The notes under the pieces were generated by a model. The model worked only from the letters and a program-made list of their open reading frames with translations, was not told the DNA's origin and searched no databases. Shown piece after piece: positions 22,771 through 35,019 of a stretch of DNA of 64,000 nucleotides (its first letter is position 1; every line of letters starts with the position of its first letter). Source of the DNA: Scalesia atractyloides (taxonomy: Eukaryota > Streptophyta > Magnoliopsida > Asterales > Asteraceae); assembly GCA_947069175.1 (NCBI GenBank), contig CAMTDV010001633.1:60556102-60620101 (forward strand). The letters run 5' to 3'. Both the position numbers and the translations under genes were made by a program.

Positions 22771-24032
22771 ATGTCGGCTAGGGAGCTACGTGGAGGTAGA
22801 AAGTCAGGAAGATCAAACGAACGCTTGGCCACCCAAATTGCAAAACAAATGGCTGCAGTGCTTCCTGACATCGTAATTCAAGTCCAACAAGCTCTCACCG
22901 CAAATCCCATCAACCCTCCCAATCAAGAAGATCAGAACGTCGACAACCCTCCCTCCAAAAAGTGCTCCTACAAACACTTTAAGTCTTGCGATCCCCCAAA
23001 ATATGAAGGGACCGAAGTTGTCACTGCTCTCCTCCACTGGTTTGAAGAAATGGAGAACACCTTCCTCAATTGCGATTGTCCCGAGGATTGCAAGGTACGT
23101 TACGCAACTGGGAGACTGTTTGGGGTAGCCCTTACCTGGTGGAACACAGAAAAGGGTAAGAGAGGGTCGAAGATGCCATGGCCTTAACATGGGAAGAGTT
23201 AAGGGAAATCATGACGAGACGCTTCTGTCCAAGAAGCGAAATCAAAAAGTTGGAAGATGAATTCCACTCGTTGAAACAAAAGGAAGGAGATCACACTTCC
23301 TACAACAAAAGATTTCTAGAACTGAACCAAATGATCCCTAATCTGTTCACCCCCGTGTACCGCTTGGTTGAACACTACATTCGAGGCCTTCCCTCGAAAA
23401 ATCAAGACTCGGTTCTAAGCACTTCGCCTACAACACTTGAAGCCGCTATGGAACTAGCTACCGAGCTTACCGAGAATCGCATCCGAAATGGCAAATTCAA
23501 GGATGAGAAAAAGAAAGCCCCCATTGAGGCCCAAACCCCAAACCATTCCGTTTCCTCTTTGAAATTTGCTGGTAAGAGGAAACGAAACAACAGAAACTTT
23601 GCTGTCACACAAATAAACCCTCCAATCACTGCCGCACCAATTACCCAAATTGCTCCCACAGCGGCACCATACAAAAAGCCATACTCTGGCCCATACCCAA
23701 AATGCAACCGTTGTCAATACCATCACCTTCCCGAACATCCCTGCCAACATTGCACCAGCTGTGGCCGTGCGGGTCACACCATCCAAACCTGACGCACACT
23801 TCAGCGAATGAACCGCAATCAACCCTCAACCTAAACCCACCATCAGATAGTGGGTCAAGCCCAACAACCCTTACTTCTACCAGCTACGCAACACGTAGCC
23901 CAACCTTACTGTCAACCCAACTACCCCATGATGCAACCCATGCGAGCTTGCTACAACTGTGGAGACCCAAACCACTTTAGAATCACTTGTCCACGCTTGG
24001 TGAACATCCCCAAGCTCAAGCAAATCCGGTAA
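22771..24032 (+). pseudogene. chromovirus gag, frameshifted
   Basis: This would form the virus-like particle capsid and nucleocapsid. ATG 22771 opens MSARELRGGRKSGRSNERL, and the capsid domain follows with YATGRLFGVALTWWN. A one-base frameshift at about 23157-23168 moves the frame to the one holding ALTWEELREIMTRRF and HYIRGLPSKNQ, open to 23792. A TGA there and a TAA at 23832-23834 interrupt the C-terminal basic region. Zinc-finger motifs follow: a cysteine-rich CQHCTSCGRAGH block (about 23740-23780) and a clean CCHC knuckle, CYNCGDPNHFRITC, at about 23950-23992. Retrotrans_gag plus CCHC is normal for chromoviruses. Confidence 0.9.
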
Positions 24033-24469
24033 ACCAAGCTAACCAAGCTCCCCCACCTGCTAGAGGAAGAGCTTTCAACATCAACGCCAACCAAGCTAGG
24101 GCTGACAACAACGTGGTTAACGGTACGTTTCTCATCAATGGTAGTTATGCATCCATGTTATTCGATACTGGCGCGGATAAGAGTTTTGTGTCCTTAGAAT
24201 TTGAACCTATCCTCAACCAAACTCGTGATAATCTCATAGAATCTCTAACGGTGGAAGTTGCTGACCGAAAACCAGTCTCATTAAACTCTATTATACGAAA
24301 TTGTACCCTCACTCTAAACGATCACGATTTTCCAGTTGACCTTATTCCTATGAAGTTGGGAAGTTTCGATATTATAATCGGTATGGACTGGCTCAGCCAA
24401 CATCACGCTGAAGTAGTATGCCGCGAAAAGTTCATTCGCATTCCTCTTGCAGACGGTCAGACTCTATGA
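23987..24469 (+). pseudogene. chromovirus aspartic protease with a terminal stop
   Basis: This retropepsin-like domain releases gag and pol proteins. The catalytic motif is MLFDTGADKSFVS (about 24155-24195), the canonical DTGA form. The second conserved block, SFDIIIGMDWLSQHHA (about 24363-24412), is intact. The frame is the same as the RT frame downstream, and only one TGA at 24467-24469 separates them. That stop probably arose from an arginine CGA codon. The N-terminal part of this frame overlaps the end of gag, marking the frame change between the two. Confidence 0.9.
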
Positions 24470-27202
24470 ATCTTTGGAGAAACCCCGTCGAAAGGACTCA
24501 AATTAATGCCCTGCCTTCAAGCCCGAAAATATCTCCGCAAGAACTATGTCGCATTCCTAACTCACGTCGTCAAGAAGGGAAACAAGGAGAAGAAACTCGA
24601 AGATATACCTTGGGTGAAAGAATTCCCACAAGTCTTTCCTGACGACATCTCAGGACTTCCTCCCGTGAGAGAAGTCGAATTCCGCATTGATCTTATACCT
24701 GGCGCTACACCAGTCGCAAAATCTCCTTATAGGTTAGCCCCATCCGAAATGCAAGAGCTGGCCAGTCAACTGCAAGAGCTGACTGACAAAGGATTCATAC
24801 GTCCTAGCTCATCGCCTTGGGGTGCACCTGTTCTATTTGTGAAGAAGAAAGATGGAACGTTTCGCATGTGTATCGACTACAGAGAACTCAACAAGTTAAC
24901 GGTTAAGAATCGCTACCCACTACCTCGCATCGATGACCTCCTAGACCAACTTCAAGGCGCCACCTGTTTTTCAAAAATCGACCTTTGTTCTGGTTATCAT
25001 CAACTCAGAGTACATGAAGAAGACGTCCCAAAGACCGCCTTCCGAACTCGTTATGGTCATTACGAATTCATGGTCATGCCATTTGGTTTAACCAACGCCC
25101 CAGCTGTCTTCATGGATCTAATGAATAGGGTATGCAAACCCTACCTCGACCGCTTTGTTATAGTCTTCATCGACGATATTCTTATCTACTCAAAGTCTAA
25201 ATCCGATCATGAACGACACCTTCGACTTATCCTTACACTCTTAAGGACTGAAAAGCTGTACGCTAAGTTCTCGAAATGTGAATTCTGGTTAAGGGAACTA
25301 CAATTCCTTGGACACGTCGTCAATGACAAGGGAATTCATGTTGATCGTTCAAAAATCAAGACAGTACAGGAATGGCAAGCGCCACGTACCCCTACCGAAG
25401 TAAGGTCATTTCTTGGTTTGGCTGGTTACTATCGACGCTTCATCGCCAATTTCTCCCGTATTGCTGTACCGCTCACGGCTTTGACTCATAAAGGAAAACC
25501 CTTCATATGGGGACCTAAACAAGAAGAAGCTTTCCAATCTCTAAAGCAAAAACTCTGTGACGCACCTATCCTCACACTCCCTGAGGGTTGTGATGACTTC
25601 GTGGTTTATTGCGACGCGTCAGGGCAAGGATTAGGCTGTGTACTGATGCAAAGAGGAAAAGTGATAGCCTATGCTTCTAGGCAACTCAAAGTTCATGAAA
25701 AGAACTACACCACTCACGACCTAGAACTTGGAGCCGTTGTGTTAGCTCTCAAGATATGGAGACATTACCTCTACGGTACCAAGTGTGAAATATACACTGA
25801 CCACAAGAGTCTCCAACATATCTTCAACCAAAAGGAGTTGAATATGAGGCAACGAAGATGGGTCGAACTTCTTAACGACTACGACTGTGAAATTCGATAT
25901 CATCCTGGAAAGGCAAATGTGGTGGCTGATGCACTCAGTCGAAAGGGTTACGCGAACTCCATTCATCTTCTATGTTCGCAAATCATAACCGACATCAAAG
26001 ATCGAATCCGAGAAGCTCAACATGTTTCTGTAACAGAAAACGACGTACGCGATGAGCTGTCTTGTGGAGCGGAACTTAAAATCGAAACCAAATCCGACGG
26101 TATTCTATACTATCTAAATCGCATATGGATTCCCGATCACGATAACCTTTGTGATTTCCTTATGAATGAGGCGCACAAAACACGGTACTCTGTACACCCA
26201 GGAGCCGACAAGATGTATCAAGACCTTCGATACACCTACTGGTGGCCTGGCATGAAAAAGGATATCGCTGTTTTTGTTTCCAAGTGCCTTACATGTTCCA
26301 AAGTAAAAACTGAACATCAAAGACCCTCAGCACTTCTAGTCCAACCCGAAATACCTGTATGGAAGTGGGAAAACATAACTATGGATTTCATTACCGGGTT
26401 ACCTCGCACCTCCAGTGGGTATGACACTATATGGGTAATCATTGATCGTCTTACAAAATCAGCTCACTTCATCCCGATTCGCGAGGACTTCAAGAACGAG
26501 AAGTTAGCTCGTATCTATATCAGCGAGATCGTAAGCCGTCATGGTGTACCTTTAAGCATCATTTCAGACCGTGATGGTCGGTTCACTTCACGAACATGGC
26601 GAGCCGTACAAACCGCCTTGGGTACACGATTAGACCTCAGTACCGCTTTTCATCCTCAAACTGATGGACAATCTGAACGCACCATCCAAACTCTTGAAGA
26701 CATGCTTCGAGCATGTGTCATAGACTTCAAGGGAAATTGGGACTCTCATCTACCATTAGTTGAATTTTCGTACAACAATAGTTATCACTCAAGTATCGGC
26801 ATGGCTCCTTTCGAAGCTTTATATGGTCGTAAGTGCCGATCTCCAGTATGTTGGCACGAAATTGGGGAAGCACAAATCACCGGTCCAGAATTAATTCAAG
26901 AAACAACAGACAAGATCCATCAAATTCGAAACAATCTTCTAGCGGCACAAAGTCGTCAAAAGAGTTATGCAGACAAACGACGAAAGCCCTTGGAGTTTAA
27001 CATTGGTGATCAAGTACTTTTAAAAGTATCGCCGTGGAAGGGAGTAGTTCGTTTTGGCCAGAAGGGCAAGCTAGCACCACGCTACGTAGGACCTTTCAAG
27101 ATACTCGAAAGAGTAGGACCTGTAGCATTACCTACCAGAAGAACTCAACAGAATTCATCCCACATTCCACGTATCAAACTTAAAGAAGTGCCTCGCCGAT
27201 GA
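24470..27202 (+). pseudogene. chromovirus RT-RNase H-integrase, nearly intact
   Basis: The open frame from ATG 24506 covers 898 residues. RT spans about residues 60-240, with KKDGTFRMCIDYRELNK and the YxDD-type box FIDDILIYS. RNase H spans about 335-460 (VVYCDASGQGLGCVL, then ADALSRKG). The integrase zinc domain (HPGADKMYQD to KCLTCSKVK) lies at about 565-605. The DDE core has MDFITGLP, SDRDGRFTS and AFHPQTDGQSERT, all with catalytic residues present. The protein ends early because of a one-base frameshift near 27130, just before the segment that normally reads into the LKKC block. Everything upstream looks competent, so this is a young copy. Confidence 0.93.
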
Positions 27203-27428
27203 AAACCTCCATATTCCTCTAGAAGACATTCAGATTGATGAATCTATGCATTTCAATGAAAGACCAGTAGAAATCATGGACTTCGGAGAGAAGCGTTTAA
27301 GACGAAGTCGTATTCCAATTGTCAGAGTACGCTGGGAGTCGAAACGAGGACCTGAGTTTACTTGGGAACGTGAAGACTCAATGCGCGAGAAATACCCGCA
27401 TCTTTTTCCTGTTACCACCACTACTTAA
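27203..27428 (+). pseudogene. integrase C-terminus with chromodomain-like segment, out of frame
   Basis: After the frameshift the remaining C-terminus is readable in another frame. It includes RPVEIMDFGEKRLRRSRIP, then VRWESKRGPEFTWERE and REKYPHLF, ending at TAA 27426-27428. This is the chromodomain-like motif found at the end of Tekay/Del integrases, thought to direct insertion to marked chromatin. It is separated from the integrase core only by the frameshift near 27130. Confidence 0.85.
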
Positions 27429-27448
27429 ATTTCGGGACGAAATTTCTA

Positions 27449-27462
27449 AAAGTAGGGGATAC
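27449..27462 (+). other. polypurine tract of the chromovirus
   Basis: AAAAGTAGGGGATAC directly precedes the 3' LTR start TGTAACATCC. It would prime plus-strand DNA synthesis. Confidence 0.85.
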
Positions 27463-29999
27463 TGTAACATCCGTCGAAAAACGGGTTTCAAAACCCGCTT
27501 CGTTTATTAATCGAATAGCCAGTTATAAAATTTCGTTGCGTAAATATTGTCCATTTTAATTTTAAACAATATATAATTAATAAATATATTAGAATTTAAA
27601 AACTATAATTAATAAACAATAAAAACAAGTGAAGAAAAAATAAAAGGAAGCTGCCGGGTTTCGAACCCGGGTCAGCCGATTCAACAAACAAACACTACAC
27701 CACTCCGCCACTTGACTCGTTTGTGTAAACAATGAAACAAATAATACTTAAGTTAAAACTCGAACCGGACTTCAGCGCGGCAGAACTCGCAATCATCGGA
27801 AAATCCGGCAATCCGCGAGTTTAGCCATTTTCCTGTTGACTATAACGTTATAACCGACGTCTAACAGTAAATTGCGGTCGTAACCGCCGGAGAAACCTTG
27901 ACCACGAATCAAGACCAAATTCGGACTCAATTCATCCTGATTCTTCCTTATAAATACCCACCCAAACCTCTGGTAATCTTTTCGCTCAAAATCGCACAAA
28001 CTCTCGAAGCTTTAGCACTCGCCGGAGATATTTTACAGTCGCCGGACTTTCACCGGAAAACCGAGACTTACTTCAAATCGGTAAATTTCTCGACTCTTTC
28101 GTTTTCAATCCATTATTAGACAAGTAATAACATAAATCGTTCAACCAGAATCCGACTCAGACAACGTTGCCGGGAATTTCTGCACTCGCCGGAAAATCAC
28201 TGGAAATTCCGAAGTCTCGCTATAAATCGGTACAATCATCTAAACCCCCTGATATCCCTTGTTTAGTAACCTAATTTCACAACTCGTTGATCAAATCTGT
28301 TAATTGATTCACTCAGACGGAAGTCACAAATCAGAGCCGACGACTCTTGCCGGAATTCTGAAGAAAACATTCTGATCGGTACATTCGATTCCGTAACCCT
28401 CTCTATCCATTTTAATTCAATCAATTATATGATAGATGACCGATTTAAACAAGAACAGTCGGTCACCTTCGTTCTGTGTCTTTTTAAATGAAGAAGACGA
28501 AGTCGAAATGTGTATAAGTATAATTAAAACTGAATGATTAACCGGGTTAGACACACAGTCCAGCGGTGGACTGTGTGCAAACATAAACGCACGTCACGAG
28601 TTCGAATCATACAACGTACCGACTTTCAGAAATAAAATCAATATTTTTAGAACTGAATCAGAACAAGTCATAGTATGTTTATAAGAGGAATATAATCCGT
28701 AAGATAAACAGATTAGACACACAGCCCAACTGGTTGGGCTGTGCGCATACGAACCGAAGGACCCGAGTTCGACTCCGGGTCCCTGCAAGCGGTTCGGCCA
28801 TTTTAAATCATTTTAATATTAACCCAATAAAAATAACAATTAATTAGTATATATATATAATTAAAACAGAGAATATTTCGGGTTAGACACGTAGCTCAGT
28901 TGGTAGAGCTGCGTGCACGCGTGCGAGAGGTCTCGGGTTCGAACCTCACTCAGCGCACACTTAACCACAGTCCGACCGGTCAACGGTCCGGTCAACGATC
29001 AAAAAAAGTCAAAATTTTATTTCTTTTTATTATTTATTTAATTTAAAAATCAATTAAAAATACTTAAAAATAATATTTTTAAAGTTAGAAAACGTCCTTA
29101 AACTCACAAAAATGAATCTAAAAACCCTATTAAGATTATGAATTAAAATCTATTTATTTACCGAACCACTTCGTTATTATTTAGGTTAGCTTTCCTCGTC
29201 AATCAAATCCCAAAACTCGTGCGCATCCAACGTCATCAAAAGAACGCACCCAATGTGAGTGAATATCTACAAATTCCCCGTTTTAATCACGTTTTGGGGT
29301 GTATCATGTGTCGTACAATTCTGTTATTATATAAATATAAACACTTGTGCATTCATCATATCTGTGATCTAATGTGTATCAAATGTGTACAAATTGTTGT
29401 GTGAATTATGTTCAGTTTGGATTTATCATTTTCAGTGCAAGCATTTCATTAGGCCCATCAGCTCCCCGTGGGATACGGGTTGAGTACAGGTGCCTCATTC
29501 GATCGGCTCCGTTTGATTGAGCCTTTATCTCACATCATTCGATCGGCTCCGTTTGATTGAGCCTTGATCTCAAATACATCATCATTTATGTCATTTACTC
29601 ATCCAATGTGGTTTGTGTATTGTTTATTTATATATGTTTGCTCACATGTGATTATTGCACAAATTTTCAATATTAAATACAACAAGCAATTAATAACAAT
29701 GTTTTATCAAGGTTCACTCGCCAACTTTTGTTGACCCAAAATATTCCCCCGTTTTACACATGATACAGGTGATCCAGTTGAGGCAAGAAACACATAGGAA
29801 GACTTAGAAGAATAAATCAGCTTAAGCTTTCGATTGTTTTACTTAGTTTCATTTTCCTTGTAATTGTATGGATTTGATTTGAAAATTTTAGTTGTAATTT
29901 GAATTTAATAAATATGAAACATTTTAGTAAACATCATGAGCTTTGGTGATAACCCAATTATGCCCCGACTCTTATTCCGCTGCGGGTCGGGGTGTGACA
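27463..29999 (+). mobile_element. 3' LTR of the chromovirus, 2537 bp
   Basis: Matches the 5' LTR throughout and ends GGGGTGTGACA, followed by the target duplication AGGTG. It has the same TATAAATA box (27949-27956) and the same four tRNA-like modules, at 27650-27717 on the minus strand and at 28546, 28712 and 28882 on the plus strand. It is 49 bp shorter than its partner through three short-repeat deletions. Confidence 0.96.
28546..28956 (+). repeat. three spaced tRNA-like modules in the chromovirus 3' LTR
   Basis: Same order and spacing as in the 5' LTR (starts 28546, 28712 and 28882). The box-A-like TAGCTCAGTTGGTAGAGC and box-B-like GGGTTCGAACCTC of the last module are unchanged. Confidence 0.75.
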
Positions 30000-30424
30000 A
30001 GGTGGATGATTGATTCAGTAGTGAGAGTGTCCGGTGGTATAGAGTGAGATGAAGGTCGAGGTTGAGAGGTTGGTTCGCCGGAAGGTCCGGCCAGACTTCA
30101 TCTCCGGTGACCAGAGAGAGAGAAGCAGGGAGTTGGGTTTGGAGGGCTAGGGTTTCTTGTGTGGAGGAGATGGGTTCAGGATGTTTATATAGGTTTTGGG
30201 TTTTGAGTGGGTTTGGGCCTAAAGCCCGTTAGCGTGTGGCCCAATTTCGTCTCTAAAGTCCGTTTCTGAAACCGAACGTCGTGTAATATCGTATTTCATT
30301 GCTTTAGGATCGTATACATGTCAAGTAGGGTCGGTAATTGCCGTTGGACGCGTAATAGCAAACCGAAATGTTCGGTTTTGCGTATATATACATATTTGAG
30401 TGATTAATTGTACGAATAACGATT

Positions 30425-30425
30425 A

Positions 30426-30460
<35 letters not shown>
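30425..30460. repeat. TA microsatellite
   Basis: A run of about 15 TA units within the minus-oriented solo LTR. Confidence 0.9.
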
Positions 30461-30463
<3 letters not shown>

Positions 30464-30583
30464 ATATTTAACGCCTCGTATTATGATACGAATATGCATT
30501 TTCTATAATAAAGATACGAAAAGGCGAGGCGTTACATCAACTTTGCATATTTCTTTCACCACTTTAAACCCTAATCCATCACC

Positions 30584-30591
30584 TATAAATA
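30584..30591 (+). promoter_or_regulatory. TATA box of the outer LTR
   Basis: TATAAATA followed by CCACACTC lies downstream of CCCTAATCCATCACC, the standard plant LTR promoter layout. It supports plus orientation of the outer LTR. Confidence 0.65.
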
Positions 30592-31220
30592 CCACACTCA
30601 TTCTACCACTTTTCTTTGCCATTTCTCAAAGAATTTTTCTCCTCTCTTGAGAGTGAGTTCCTTCTCCTTTCACCTACTTCTCTTCTTATTTTTCTTTGTG
30701 TTTTCATACTTCCCTATTTTAGAGAAATCCTTTTGGAATGTCACCAATGTTTGCCGTGGCAAACAAAATGGTGCATCTCCAAAATAAGGACCAATCTTGG
30801 GGTTTTCTTTTACATTTAATTATGCCATTTTCATCTTACATTACTAACCATAATCAATTATTATAATGCCTAACTATTTATTATATGTCTAACATTACTA
30901 ACCATGCTAACATTCACTAACATTTTAATCATGCTACTAACTACTAACCTTTCTAATCATATTACTAACTCTTTTACTTTTGCAATTTACTTATTTAGTC
31001 TTACAATTACATCATTATTACTAATGCATTATTTATTATTACATTCTAAAAATGTATAAAACTAACTTTTTTAATTTTGTCATTTACCTATTTAGTCTTA
31101 TAATTAGATCATTATTACTAATTCATTAATTATTATTACATACTAAAAATATATAAAAGTACTAACTCCTTTAATTTTTGTTATTTACTTATTTAGACTT
31201 GCAATTCAATTATCATTTCA

Positions 31221-31229
<9 letters not shown>

Positions 31230-31258
<29 letters not shown>

Positions 31259-31262
31259 TATC
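31230..31262. repeat. TTA trinucleotide microsatellite
   Basis: About ten consecutive ATT/TTA units inside the outer LTR. Confidence 0.9.
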
Positions 31263-32108
31263 TCTTATTCAAATCCCATTTACATTTCAACTTCTAAATC
31301 CTTGTACTTACACACCTTGTTCATCCTTGTTAGGATAATTTGGTGCTTCAACCTCTCAAGACGATCATCTCACGTTTGTGGAAACCACGTGCAAACAGTG
31401 AGTATACTCGATCCCATTTTAGTTTTAAACACTTTGGGTGCAACATGTATTCTATACAAAAACACGCAAACTTGAAACTTATTTATAGTCACACTCTATC
31501 CACAATTAAACATGAAGACATTTTGATACTTGTTAATCTCATATGCTATGTATACATTTTATGTCTATATGTTCATTAACTTCGATCAAGCCTACCTTAA
31601 CAATTATAACACTATAGAATTAACGCACCGCCTTTGAGTCTTGGGGTATTGTTTAGTAAAACATGTTAAACTCCCTTGAGTCTTGGGGAAAGTCAAGATT
31701 GCCTTGGAAACTTTGGATTGACATATAGTTTACACCGTTTCATCATATTAGTAACTTGTATTATGTTATTCATGTTGGATGTGAGTACGTTTAAACATTT
31801 TATTCTATTTATGCTATGTATCAAACTTACTCGCCAACATTATTGTTGATCATTATTTTAATACATGTTGCAGGTTGATAGACGAAATGATCAAGAAAAC
31901 AAGCTAGGGTGAACTTAGAAACTCATCTTAGAAATAAGCAATGTCTTGATTATGTTTGATACAATTTTGATCATGTTTGAATCTTGTATAACATTTTATT
32001 ATTTCTTATGAAATTTGATTTAAATTATATTGTCACAATAGTGTTATGATGCTTTAAACGATTTGTTTGTCTCATCCTGATGTTTTCACCATCGGTTGGG
32101 GTGTGACA

Positions 32109-33015
32109 AAATTCACCTATAATTGGTTAATTGTTTATGTTATGGTGTTTTGCACGTCCTAAAGCTTAAAAGAAGGATTTCAAAATTATTGACTAAATTA
32201 GCTGCAAAGATAAAAACAAAGTTGGATAAAAAGATAAGTACAACCCGTACCAAGCTAGGTGGATACGACCTGTACCATAAGAAGACAAAAAGGGAACACC
32301 GCCTCATAAGTCAAAACCAGGGTTGGGCAAAGTGTTCATTGCTCACTCGGAAAATGCTTGCTCAATTTTTTCTCGATTGTAAACGAGCTGCTCGGCTCGG
32401 TTCTGTTTGGAAATGAGCCAAGCATGAGCAAAAGTTTACACGGCTCTAATAGTTTTAATTTATTATATATAATATATAATTTTATATGCACAAATATATA
32501 GTTATTTTAATAATTATCACCTTATTAAATATTGAAATTGTAAGTGGATTTAGCTCAAGTTATCAACAACCTAACACCAAATCTAACTCACTAACCTAAT
32601 TTCTTTTGGTTTTGACTTCACACTTTCATTGAAAAGAAAGGTATTTTTTGCATTTTTTCTATGTATTAAAGCATTCACATCCTGTTCTTCTCTGTCTATA
32701 TAATTTAACTAAAAATAAGTATTGTCTGGCACCCTAATCCAACCCCCTCTCCTATTTGATTTATCTCTCTCTCACTCTCTTTAAGATCTGTGTGTAAGGA
32801 AATGAGGGATGTTAGGAGTTCCAGGTACTTACGTTGGGGGTAGTTAATGGTTTTAATTAATCGATGGGATGATTTTAGTATTACAACAATTAATATTAAA
32901 TTAAATCGGACCTTGTATTACGTATAGAATCGGACCCATTATCATGTCTCTTTTATGTTGTTTTATTTAAATTAAAGAAATAAACTGAAATTAAATTAAG
33001 AACAATGATTGATGG
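32109..33015. other. intergenic DNA without a recognised gene
   Basis: About 900 bp of AT-rich DNA. A GCTCGGCTCGG-rich stretch near 32390 and a long AT-only stretch near 32455-32490 are present. A 97-codon open frame (32123-32416) is lysine- and arginine-rich with no recognised domain, and I do not support it as a gene. Confidence 0.6.
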
Positions 33016-33111
33016 TGTAACATCCTAAAAACGGATTTCATAATTAAACCAAACTAACAAGGAATGAGCGGTAAAATACCATTAGTGATAAAAGTTAACT
33101 AGATAAACATT

Positions 33112-33713
33112 AGGGGTCTGTTTGGTATGGGTAATGGAATGAGCGAGGGAATGGAATGGACGAGGTAATGGAATGGATGAGGTAATGGAATTGATCATTA
33201 CCATTCCATGTCTTGTTTGGTTACCATATGAGAATGGAATGGACCATTGCTTTTTGTTGTTTGGTATGCGAGAAAAGACGAATGAATAAAATCGGATGGA
33301 GGTGGTCAATGATAGGCGGTGATGGTGGGTGGTAATAGATAGCATCGGTGGTGGTGGGCGAAGATAGTGGTGAGTTGTGACAGCGGTGGTGGTGGTGGGT
33401 GACAATAGAGGTGGATGGCGGTGGTGGCGGTGGCGGGGCGGGCGGCGCGGCGGCGGCGGCGGCAGGTGACGGCGACGGCGGGTGATGGCGGCGGTGGATG
33501 GTGGCAATGGTAGTAGGTTGTTGTGTTGTTAATGAAGGGTGAAGATGGAATGGAATGGAAAAAAACAGGAGGATGGATGGAATGCTTTTGAGGGAATGGA
33601 ATGCATTTTGGAATGAGCGATTCCATTTCATTGACCAACCAAACACTCTTTTCTTCATTCCCTCATAATGTTCCATTCCATTCCTCTTCTCATTCCTGCG
33701 TACCAAACGCTAC
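33112..33713. mobile_element. TIR element rich in GGAATGG motifs, class uncertain
   Basis: The left end is GGGGTCTGTTTGGTATG and the right end, complemented, is GGTAGCGTTTGGTACGC. The shared GTTTGGTA core is typical of plant hAT or Harbinger-like MITE termini. Subterminal GGAATGGAATG repeats face inward from both ends. The centre is a GGTGGCGG-type simple repeat. Possible target duplication TAG. Proline-rich open frames on the minus strand come from the simple repeats and are not genes. Confidence 0.5.
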
Positions 33714-35019
33714 CTAGGATTTTTAAATAAATAAATCTAATGTAAAATAAAGGGTGAACGACTGCTTTTTAGTAAATAACGTTTATAAAAGGCCCAAGTT
33801 AGCGGGGCTTGAAATAAAACGGGCTATAACCTCCCGAACTTACTACATTAACTAAATGTTTAACCTTGTTAATAAAAGGTAATATTTGTAGAAATAAGTA
33901 GATTTTGACCTACTTAACAACTAATAAAACTATAAGGGCTGAATTATGCATTCTAAAAGATGAAAATATAAAAAGTGGAAAAAATAAAAACACACAAACA
34001 TGTGTGTGTATGTGTCATGTTTAGAGTGAGAGAGAGAGAAAGAGAGGGTTATCCTCTTCATAATCTCAAATGACAAATTCAACAAACTGAAGGTTGAAAT
34101 TCAGACCAAATTCTTGCATGATCTCAAATTTTTTATCATAAGTCTACAAAGCATAAGGTATGTTGTAAAACTTGATTTGGTGAATTTCATATGAGTAGGA
34201 ACTTGAAGTTGGTAACCTTGAGTTGAAAATTATTGATAGTATGATAAAATGATAATGAAATTATGTGTATGATGATCATACTTACAAGTATATGTGAAAT
34301 ACTTGAACAATTTAGAGATTTAGGTATATGTTCGTACATGGCATGAAATGAGGTTTTATGATATAACGAAATTTGATGTTGTTTTAATGCTTATGATCAC
34401 CATATTTGCTTGTATGTGTAAATTACTTGATCATTTTAGAGGTTTGATTAAGTGTTCATATGTGTTTAGAAATGAGTTTTTGACCTGAAAGATGAAATCA
34501 TGGTTATTTGGTCAAAATGATGAATTAGCTCATGATAATTGAAAGTTATTTTAAATTGATGTTGAGAAATGTATGAACTTGTTGAATTGAAAGAAACATA
34601 AAGATTTTATATGGCAAAGTTAGCTAAAATGATAGCCTAAAAGTAATGTCCACTAAGTGTTGATAATATATCTAAAGAAGTTTTATTGAACTTGTTAGTG
34701 CATTTTGTAAGTTAACTGGCAATTTGACTTTTTGAAAGTCAAACTGTCATATAATAGAATTGGATGAGAAATATAGTATAAAAGTCAATGAGGTGTGATG
34801 GTCATTATGTTGGATGACTAATCCAACCATCTTGTGGATGTTATATGATAGTTTTGCTCTTTATAAGCTAGGTGGGAGCTTGGAAATGAATGGATCAAGC
34901 GGGTCAAAGACGCGAGAAAGAATGGTCGGATGCTAGGTAAGTAAAACTTGCACCTCTTATAATGTGATCACTATATAAGAAATGTGAAGTAGTTGAAAAT
35001 AAACGATGACTTGTTAACG

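Larger units (their letters stand above)
19374..29999 (+). mobile_element. complete Tekay/Del-like chromovirus (Ty3/gypsy), 10.6 kb
   Basis: The element has two LTRs (19374-21959 and 27463-29999), an initiator tRNA-Met primer site, gag, protease, RT, RNase H, integrase with a C-terminal chromodomain-like segment, and a polypurine tract. A perfect 5-bp target duplication AGGTG flanks it (19369-19373, 30000-30004). The long LTRs and chromodomain suggest the Tekay/Del lineage. The two LTRs are nearly identical apart from a few short-repeat indels, so insertion was recent compared with its surroundings. Coding stops and frameshifts are few: about five in gag-protease and one near the end of integrase. 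Many look like C-to-T changes at CGA codons. Confidence 0.96.
17685..30536 (-). mobile_element. minus-oriented solo LTR, interrupted by a complete chromovirus
   Basis: The plus strand begins TGTCACACCCCAACC at 17685 and ends GAGGCGTTACA at 30536. On the minus strand this reads TGTAACGCC to GGGGTGTGACA, the gypsy chromovirus LTR pattern. It is flanked by a perfect 5-bp duplication, TCAAC (17680-17684 and 30537-30541). Without the inner chromovirus and its duplication it is about 2.2 kb long with no internal coding, so it is a solo LTR. It contains GC-rich segments with UTR-like repeats at 18946-19373 and 30005-30200, and a run of 19 G at 19335-19353. Confidence 0.87.
17325..32108 (+). mobile_element. 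outer LTR of the nest, gypsy type, split by a later insertion
   Basis: The right part (30542-32108) is clear LTR sequence. It has a TATAAATA box at 30584-30591, a transcribed-looking region, and the end GGTTGGGGTGTGACA. The left part (17325-17684) begins CGTAACATTTCC, which would be the usual TGTAACA start with one changed base. A 5-bp repeat AAATT is found at 17320-17324 and 32109-32113. Removing the inner insertions gives an LTR of about 1.9 kb. The right end is certain. The left end depends on accepting a mutated first base. Confidence 0.6.

Noticed and set aside
33082..33706. Proline- and histidine-rich minus-strand proteins of 110-161 codons
   Set aside because: These overlap in three frames and come from GGTGG/GGCGG simple repeats within a TIR element.
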